DNA from: Campylobacter sp. CCS1377
Lineage (GTDB): Bacteria > Campylobacterota > Campylobacteria > Campylobacterales > Campylobacteraceae
DNA: 64,000 bases
Assembly: GCF_040008265.1 (NCBI RefSeq)
Contig: NZ_CP155620.1
Coordinates: 744,001 to 808,000 of the forward strand
Direction of reading: 5' to 3'
The notes under the pieces were generated by a model, which searched no databases, had not been told where the DNA came from, and saw only the letters and a list, made by a program, of their open reading frames with translations. Shown here piece by piece: positions 54,234 through 61,500 of this stretch. The translations under genes were made by a program, and so were the position numbers. Every line of letters starts with the position of its first letter. Positions within the stretch are counted from its first letter, which is position 1.

Positions 54234-54563
54234 ATGGAAAAACTATCCCAAGAAGAAATACAAAAAGCTATGAGAGAATGTGTAGTAAGTTCTTATACTT
54301 ATGATCCAGCTAATCCCAATGGCTATTCTCAAGATTTATTTGATGTAGAAAATGAAGTTTTTGCTAAAGATTATGAGTTTATAGAAAAATGTGGTTTAGA
54401 TGATATAGTAAAACACAAAGAAAGTGGTTGTGTTTTTAAAGTTTTTTACAAACAAGATTACAAAGTTAGACTTCTTAGAGTTAGTAATATGCAAGCAATG
54501 AATAGTTTTGAAAGCTATAGGGGTATAATGGCAAAAATAATAGGTTTTAAGCCAGAAGATTAA
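54234..54563 (+). CDS. Hypothetical protein, 109 residues
   Basis: Not recognised. Acidic, soluble; begins MEKLSQEEIQKAMRECVVSS and ends MAKIIGFKPED. AAAGGAAAAC precedes the ATG. It lies in the element between the toxin-antitoxin pair and an HNH remnant and may be an accessory protein. Confidence 0.55.
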   Translation: MEKLSQEEIQKAMRECVVSSYTYDPANPNGYSQDLFDVENEVFAKDYEFIEKCGLDDIVKHKESGCVFKVFYKQDYKVRLLRVSNMQAMNSFESYRGIMAKIIGFKPED

Positions 54564-54572
54564 GAGTAATAA

Positions 54573-54944
54573 AGGCAAACAGTTTTTAAGAAGTTTAGTG
54601 AATTTTTAGAAGAACATCATATTTTTCCTATAAATTCTAATATAGGAAAAGAGATATCTAAAAATTTTATCTCATCTAATGATAATATAATTAATAATAT
54701 AGCAAATATAGCACTTATTACAAAAGAATCTAATAATAAAATCAATAATAAAAATCCAAGCACATATATAAAAGAGTTGCTAAATAAAAAAATACAAGAT
54801 AATCAACAAGAACAATTTTTTAAAGATTTAGAAACACATTTTATAACAAAAGATATGGTTGAATATTTATTAAATGATGATTTTGAGAATTTTATTATTA
54901 GTCGAACAGCTTTAATTTATGATTATATGAAAAACATTACTTAA
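54573..54944 (+). pseudogene. C-terminal remnant of a GmrSD/DUF262-DUF1524-like HNH nuclease
   Basis: An open frame without start (stop codon at 54570-54572) reads FLEEHHIFPINSNIG, then IINNIANIALITKESNNKINNKNPSTYIKEL. HHIFP and the IxNIANIALITKE-N-KINNK-PS block are characteristic of the HNH half (DUF1524) of GmrSD-type modified-DNA restriction enzymes. The entire N-terminal DUF262 part is missing. It ends with a stop at 54944. Confidence 0.65.
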
Positions 54945-55196
54945 ATTCATAGGATAACTATGTTATCCTAACTATAAAAATATATATCAACAAAAGATAT
55001 AGTAAAAACTTTAAATAATTTTTATTTTAAGTTTTCTAACATAAAATTCATCATATCTTAAATACTTAAGATAAAGAAACAAAATACTTGGCGTAAGAAA
55101 GGATCTAGACCATATTTAGTTGCAACACTAAGACAATATTTTATTTCTGTTTTATTACTCCCAACTTATAGAGTGTGTTAAGCTAAAACCTAAAGA
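54945..55196. other. Intergenic stretch without gene
   Basis: About 250 bases following the HNH remnant. Only short broken frames are visible, possibly further decayed gene material (for example around 55070-55160). No hairpin or promoter stands out. Confidence 0.4.
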
Positions 55197-55310
55197 TTAG
55201 CTTTTACTTTCGTTAGTATATTTATCGTTAAAATAATGAGCTACTAAAACCAATGTGCCAAAAATAAGAGTGATAGCACCAATTAAAATAGCTATATTAT
55301 AACCATCCAT
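55197..55310 (-). CDS. Small membrane protein, 37 residues
   Basis: One hydrophobic helix (IAILIGAITLIFGTLVLVAHY) with a short polar start MDGYN and a charged tail FNDKYTNESKS. GAGAGA lies before the ATG. Size and layout are those of type I toxin peptides or small phage/element membrane proteins. A structured segment lies immediately upstream. No family recognised. Confidence 0.5.
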   Translation of the reverse strand: MDGYNIAILIGAITLIFGTLVLVAHYFNDKYTNESKS

Positions 55311-55340
55311 TCTCTCTCATTTTCTTTCAAAAAAAGATCA

Positions 55341-55408
55341 ATCTTTAAGAAAGATCGATGATAGTGCAACTATCGCCCATTTGCAAACCATAAAGACTAT
55401 TTACAAAT
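55341..55408. ncRNA. Candidate structured RNA (three consecutive hairpins)
   Basis: Hairpins: ATCTTT-AAG-AAAGAT (55341-55355), GATAGT-GCA-ACTATC (55360-55374), and ATTTGCAAA...TTTACAAAT (55379-55408) with one mismatch. They lie between two small membrane-protein genes, within the leader of the 37-residue gene if read on the minus strand. It could be a structured toxin leader or an antisense RNA. Strand and ends are not determined. Confidence 0.35.
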
Positions 55409-55565
55409 AATCCTACGTCAATAGATTCTATGAATCTTAAGATTACTTTTACAGGTTTTTTATAAATAATACTTTTTAAAATTTTTATTTATATTGTTAT
55501 TTTGCAATAAAAAATAAAAGCTAAAAGATATAAACATGCTTCTAATAATAAAATATCAAAATCAA

Positions 55566-55667
55566 TTATTTTTTATTATTATCGGTTTTTTTATCTTTAT
55601 CAAAGTCATAAAATGTCACAAATATGGCAACTGCTATTGCAAAGGCTAATACAATATATTGTCCCAT
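55566..55667 (-). CDS. Small membrane protein, 33 residues
   Basis: MGQYIVLAFAIAVAIFVTFY forms one helix; the tail DFDKDKKTDNNKK is charged. A strong AAAGGA site precedes the ATG. Same architecture as the 37-residue protein but a different sequence. Could be a second small toxin or a membrane accessory peptide. Confidence 0.5.
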   Translation of the reverse strand: MGQYIVLAFAIAVAIFVTFYDFDKDKKTDNNKK

Positions 55668-55887
55668 TTTATTTCCTTTTTTTGTTATAAAAATTATTAA
55701 ATTAATATATTATCTAATCAACTTTAAAAATACAATATTATTTTTTAATTATAATATTTCAAAGATCTAGCTTTTATCAACTTTGTATTATATCCATAGT
55801 TACTTTGTTGATATTCTTGATATTTGCGAAATCTACAAATTTCTACTAAGAATAGTTTAAATAATATATTTACAGAAAAATGTTTAT

Positions 55888-56017
55888 AAGTTATAAAGTC
55901 TATTTTTGATATATTCTTTATATTATTAGCTTAGGATTTTTAATGGGTGTAAGCGAAAATACTTTTGAAATTATCTTAGAAAAATTAAAATAAGCAAAAT
56001 TAAATAATAAAACAAAA
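55888..56017 (+). pseudogene. Duplicated, broken 5' end of the type ISP restriction gene
   Basis: From 55897 the sequence repeats the promoter region of the gene at 58592 (AAAGTCTATTTTTGATATAT) and then its start: MG-SENTFEIILEKLK against MG-NEITFEIILEKLK. A CAA-to-TAA change stops it after 16 codons, although the next codons (AKLNNKTKG) still align. It is a leftover of a second copy of that gene. Confidence 0.75.
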
Positions 56018-56025
56018 GGATAGAT

Positions 56026-56223
56026 ATGTTTAAAAACGAAGAATATATAAACCAGAGAAAAGCATTATGGATAAAAAGTTTTGAGGCTTTTAAAGATGAT
56101 GAAGAATTTCACAAAGAACAGTTAGAGTTTGCCGAAGCAGGAATAAATGATGGATTTGAGGAAGATCAATTATATAAATTAAACCAAAATTGCAAAAATA
56201 AGACAAAACAAACTTACTCATAA
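56026..56223 (+). CDS. Small acidic hypothetical protein
   Basis: 65 residues (MFKNEEYINQRKALWIKSF...), soluble, Glu/Lys-rich. Its start aligns with an internal Met codon (YMFEKL) of the restriction gene, so the ribosome site AAAAGGA arises from the duplicated remnant just upstream. It may be a real small gene captured behind that fragment. Moderate doubt. Confidence 0.4.
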   Translation: MFKNEEYINQRKALWIKSFEAFKDDEEFHKEQLEFAEAGINDGFEEDQLYKLNQNCKNKTKQTYS

Positions 56224-56315
56224 ATATTTAAATTGTTTTAGCTAAAAAAACCAATTTTAGATATTATTGATTAATCTGTATATAATCACAATATAAAAAA
56301 AGAAGCAGAGTTTTT

Positions 56316-56918
56316 TTAAATACCATTATATTGTTCTAATAATTTTCTAAAATAATATAGATTACTTTGAGTTAGATTATTTAGTGAATTTTTATCAATC
56401 TCACACTGATCATTGCAAAAAACAGCGATATTGCAAAAATACTTTTCAGCATTTTCTATACATCCACATTTGTTTAATATTTGAGAATATAAATCGTTAG
56501 TAGATGATTTAAAATTCTTACTATCGCTATATCCTAATTTTTTATAAAAATTTGTTTTGTTATTTTTACTATTATCTACAAAATGAAATCTAAGCCAATC
56601 TTCAAAATCACCAAGAGTAAGAAATAAATGCTTGTCTTTTGAATTTTTTATATGTTTTATAAGTTTTTCTAAAATTTTCAACTCGCTAGTATCACTTTTT
56701 GCTCTATCTAGATCCATTACAATAATAAGCTTATCAACATAAGGTGCTTTTTCTATTTTATAAAGAATGTTTTTATATGAATTATTATTTTTTAAATTTT
56801 TTACATCAATTTTAACATTATCATAATTTAGATATTTAAAAAGAGAATTAAAATAATCTTCTTCTGTTTTACCTTCGCACCAAATCTGTATACTGGGCTT
56901 TGTTTTTTTATTCATCAT
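56316..56918 (-). CDS. RloB-like TOPRIM protein (AbiLii-type)
   Basis: 200 residues. An N-terminal TOPRIM-like arrangement: Glu15 in WCEGKTEEDYF and Asp69/Asp71 in IVMDLDRAKSD. LTLGDFEDWLRFHF follows, typical of the RloB family. RloB pairs with an RloA-type ATPase; the pair corresponds to the lactococcal abortive-infection system AbiL. The start lies within the 3' end of the ATPase gene (11-base overlap), so expression is coupled. Confidence 0.82.
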   Translation of the reverse strand: MMNKKTKPSIQIWCEGKTEEDYFNSLFKYLNYDNVKIDVKNLKNNNSYKNILYKIEKAPYVDKLIIVMDLDRAKSDTSELKILEKLIKHIKNSKDKHLFLTLGDFEDWLRFHFVDNSKNNKTNFYKKLGYSDSKNFKSSTNDLYSQILNKCGCIENAEKYFCNIAVFCNDQCEIDKNSLNNLTQSNLYYFRKLLEQYNGI

Positions 56919-58050
56919 AAAGCCCTTTCAAATAATCAATATATGCTTTTTTCTTTTCGCTTCTAATATCATAATCATAGTAAGTTCTTATCTTGCTCTC
57001 TAGGTGTTGATCTTTTTGAATTAAAAATATTTGTTGAGAATTTAAAAAACTTACATCAAACAATAAAACATTATGAGATGAAACAATTAATTGTCCATTA
57101 TGATTTTCTTCTGTATTGATAAGATTGTTAAATATAAGTATTAAAGCTAAGGTACTTATTGAAGAATCTAATTCGTCAATAAAAATAATTTTTCCTTCCT
57201 TGATAATTTGGGTTATTTTATCTGCAAAATATACTATTTTTTTAATACCTTCTGATTCTATTTGATAATTAAATTTCTTTCCATTGCGTATAAAAAAGAT
57301 TTCATATATATTTTTTTCATCTTTTTTATACTTTTTAAACTCAAAATCTTTTATGGTTTTATCCAATAATTGAAAAACCTCCAAAATGCTTTCTTTATGT
57401 TCTAAAAAATATTGCTTTTTATTTTCTTCAAATTCAAAATTGTATTTTTTTGAATAGTTACTATTCATATAAACTTCAATATTGTTTATAAGATTTATAA
57501 ATATTTCTTTTTGCTCTATTTCAAAATCTTTTAAGAAATAAAAAATATTTTCACTAAGCTTTCTTGAAAAGAACATCCCTAGCTGTTCATTTTCTTTTTT
57601 GCTATAAATATCAAAAGTAGCCCTCTCATTTTCGAATTTGTATATAATTTTATTATTTTTCAAAAAAGTTTCTTTCAGAACATATTCTTTATTAAATTCT
57701 ATAGAATAGGCAAAAATATTTTTACTATTATCAGACAGTTCAATATTTAATTTTACAGAATTTGAATTTTTATTAAAAGCATTGTCTACTAAATGCTCTC
57801 TTAGTGTATGAGAAAAACCATACTTAATTATATTTAGTAAAATTTTAACACCTATAAAAAAATTTGTTTTTCCACTAGTATTTTTCCCGAAAAATACTGC
57901 TGATTTCATAGGTTTCCCAACTTGCGATAAATTAAAATTATACTCATATTTTGTATTTTTCAACTTACTTTTTGGTTTTGCTGTAAAATCAACAATTTGT
58001 GTTTCTATTCCAAAAGAATACAAACCAGATATTTCTATTTTTCTTAACAT
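56908..58050 (-). CDS. RloA-like AAA ATPase (AbiLi-type)
   Basis: 380 residues, ABC/SMC-like ATPase of the AAA_15/21 class. Walker A GKNTSGKT at 55-62; Walker B KIIFIDELDSS near 285-297; then LIVSSHNVLLFD, the H-loop. Such ATPases partner with RloB/TOPRIM proteins in anti-phage defence, presumably sensing infection and triggering nuclease activity. The downstream partner and a restriction system on the other strand make this a small defence island. Confidence 0.85.
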   Translation of the reverse strand: MLRKIEISGLYSFGIETQIVDFTAKPKSKLKNTKYEYNFNLSQVGKPMKSAVFFGKNTSGKTNFFIGVKILLNIIKYGFSHTLREHLVDNAFNKNSNSVKLNIELSDNSKNIFAYSIEFNKEYVLKETFLKNNKIIYKFENERATFDIYSKKENEQLGMFFSRKLSENIFYFLKDFEIEQKEIFINLINNIEVYMNSNYSKKYNFEFEENKKQYFLEHKESILEVFQLLDKTIKDFEFKKYKKDEKNIYEIFFIRNGKKFNYQIESEGIKKIVYFADKITQIIKEGKIIFIDELDSSISTLALILIFNNLINTEENHNGQLIVSSHNVLLFDVSFLNSQQIFLIQKDQHLESKIRTYYDYDIRSEKKKAYIDYLKGLYDE

Positions 58051-58591
58051 AATATTTTCCTTTTATGTTATTATAAAGCATTGATAGTTAATATAAACAT
58101 AAAATATGTTTATATTTAAATATATAGTTTTAAAGTCTGTTTTGATATTTTTTATAATATTCACTAAAGAATTAAAGCTATAAAAATGAATTAATAAAAA
58201 TACATTCTTAATCAAGGTAAAACAATGAATAACTTAGCAAATTTCAGTATTTTACTTTCATGAGCATATAAAAAACTAAATCCACAAAAATATATTTCTT
58301 CTTAAATGATTTAATTAAAAATATTTTGAAATACTATTAAGAATAAAATGAGTTATTAAGAAGTTCTTTGAATTTAATTATAATAATTATGGCTTCGAAG
58401 AAAACTAAAGTATAAACACTATAAAAGAAGATATTCCCTATAAGAAAACACTACTGATTTTATAAGCTTTCTGGTAGGTATAATATCTATTTATAATTAT
58501 ATAAAATTAAAACATAAAATTTTTATGCATTTATAAGCTATAAAGTCTATTTTTGATATATTTATGATGTATTTTTAAATAAAGGTTTTCT
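58051..58591. other. Intergenic region upstream of the type ISP gene
   Basis: No gene supported. Around 58130-58180 and again at 58541-58565 there are versions of AAAGTCTNTTTTGATAT, also present at 55897, so the same promoter-like segment occurs three times. A few short frames near 58370-58460 look like decayed coding DNA. Confidence 0.5.
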
Positions 58592-61500
58592 ATGGGTGCA
58601 AATGAAATTACTTTTGAAATTATTTTAGAGAAATTAAAACAAGCAAATTTAAACAATAGAGCAAAAGGATATATGTTTGAAAAGCTTTCAAAACATCTTT
58701 TAAAAGAAAAAGATACAGCAAATATTTATGAAAATATTTATCTTTGGGATGAATGGGATAAAAAGGATGGGCAAGATTGTGGTATTGATCTAATCATTCA
58801 AACAAAAGATGATGATTATATTGCAGTACAATGTAAATTTTATGAAAGCTCAAAAGTAGATTTAAAAGATTTAAGCACTTATTTTAGCAAATTACAAAGT
58901 GGAGTAGGGGAGATTAAATTTAGCAAAGGTATTATCATAAACACTAGTGATCTTACTCAAAACGCTAAAAAAGAGATAGAACAAATTTCAAAAAATGTAC
59001 CTATAGAATTAATCACACTAGAAGATTTTTTAAATTCAAACATAAGTTGGGATAAATTTGATCCAAACAATTCTTTAGAATTGCCAATTATTGCAAAGAA
59101 AAAACCAAGAGAACATCAAATACAAGCCATAAATAACACCAAAGAATATTTTGCAAACAAAAACAACACAAGAGGCAAGCTCATCATGGCATGTGGTACA
59201 GGTAAAACTTTTACCTCATTAAAAATTATAGAAGAAATTACTCCTAAAAATTCTATTGTTTTATTTTTAGCTCCTAGTATAGCTTTAGTAGGGCAAACAT
59301 TTAGAGAATATTGTAAAGAAAAGACAGATGATTTTGTTGCTTCTATTGTGTGTTCAGATAGTAAATCAGGTAAAAGCGTTGAAGATGATATAGATATTTT
59401 AGAATTGCCTATTCCTGCTTCTACTGATACTCAAAGCATTAAAAAGGCTTATGATATAGCTAAAAAAGATAATAAAAGATTTATTATCTTTTCTACTTAT
59501 CAAAGTGTTGAAAAGATCATGCAAGCTCAAAAACAAAACGATTTAGATGAGATTGATCTAATTATTTGCGATGAAGCTCACAGAAGTGTAGGAAATTTAT
59601 ACTCAGGAAAAGAAAAAGATAAACTAAATACCTTTACTTTATGCCATAGTAACGAAAATATTAAAGCTAAAAAAAGAATTTATATGAGTGCTACTCCAAA
59701 GATTTATTCTAGCTCTCAAAAAAATAAAGCTTTAGAAAATGATAATGAAGTATTTTCCATGGATGATGAAGAAATTTTTGGAAATGAAATTTATAGTATT
59801 AATTTTAGAGAAGCAGTTGAAAAAGACTTGCTTACTGATTATAAAGTTATTATTCTAGCTATCAAACAAGAAAGTATTGCAAACATAGCAAATACAGCCA
59901 TAGCAAAATTAAAAGATGAGAAAAATGTAGATGAAAAATATGTAGATATTGATTTCGTATCTAAAATTATAGGTACGCATAAAGGTTTAGCAAGAAATGA
60001 TTTAGTTGCTCTTGATGAAAATAATAAAATAGATAATGATTTTTTAGAAGAAATGGATAGTAATCTTTCAAGAAGAGTTATAAATTTTTGCAAAAGCATA
60101 AGAGATTCAAAAAATATAACCAATTCTTTTAAGATTATTATGCAATGTTATGATGAAGCATTGAAAAAAGATTCTTTTAAAAATCTTAATATAAACATAG
60201 ATCATGTTGATGGAACAATGAACTCCAATGTAAGATTAAACAAACTAAACAATCTTAACTCACCAGAAGAAAACACTTGTAATATCCTAAGTAATGCAAG
60301 ATGCTTAAGTGAAGGTGTGGATGTGCCTGCTTTAGATAGTGTAGTATTTTTTGATGGAAGAAATTCTATGGTGGATATAATTCAGTCAGTAGGTAGGGTA
60401 ATGAGAAAAGCTCCAAATAAAAAAACAGGCTATATCATACTGCCTTTAGCATTAAGCGAAAACGAGCTTTCAAATTTAGATGAAGCTATAAAAAATACCA
60501 ATTTTTTAAATATATGGAATATATTAAAAGCTCTAAGAAGCCACGATGATACTTTGGTGGATGAAGCTGTATTTAAGGAAAAGATTAAAATAGCAGTAGC
60601 TGATTATGTAGGAGATGATAATTCATCAAATAATACAGATAAAAGCTATGAGCCAAGCTTGTTTGATAGCTTTACTCTGAGCGAACTTGCAAATACTCTA
60701 TATAATGCCATACCAACTAAACTTGGCGATAAAGGTTATTGGCAAAGCTTTAGTGCAAAAACAGCCAAAATAGTAGAAAAATTAAACATTAGATTAAATG
60801 CTATTTTTAAAGATCACCCTGAAATTTTAGAAGAATTTTTAACTTCCTTAAAAGAAAACATTCACCCAAATATCAAAGAAGATGAAGCCATAGATATGAT
60901 ATGCTCTCACATTATCACTAAACCTATATTTGATGTTTTATTTGATAAAAATATGGATGATAATCCCATAGGAAAAGCTCTTGATGAAGTAAACCAAAAG
61001 CTAAATACCTTTGGTTTGGATGATGAAGAAACAAGATCTTTAAAAGCTTTATATAAAAGCGTAGAAGAAAATGTAAAATTAGCAAAAAGTCAAAAAAGCA
61101 AACAAGAACTTATTAAAAATTTATACGATACTTTCTTTAGATCAGCTTTTAAAAAGCAAGCTGAAAAATTAGGTATAGTTTATACTCCTATACAAGTGGT
61201 TGATTTTATACTTCATTCTGTTAATGAGCTTTTAAAAAGACATTTTAAGACAGATTTTAACGATGAAAATGTAAAAATCTTTGATCCATTCACTGGAACT
61301 GGAAGTTTTATCACAAGATTATTAAGTAAAGAAAATAATTTAATTAGCGATGAAAATTTCAAAAACAAATACGAAAAAGCAATTTTTGCTCAAGATATTA
61401 TCTTACTTGCTTATTATATAGCGCTTATTAACATTACTCAAACTGGTAGTGAAAGGATAAATACTTTAGATAAATTTAAAAATATAGCCTTAGCTGATAG

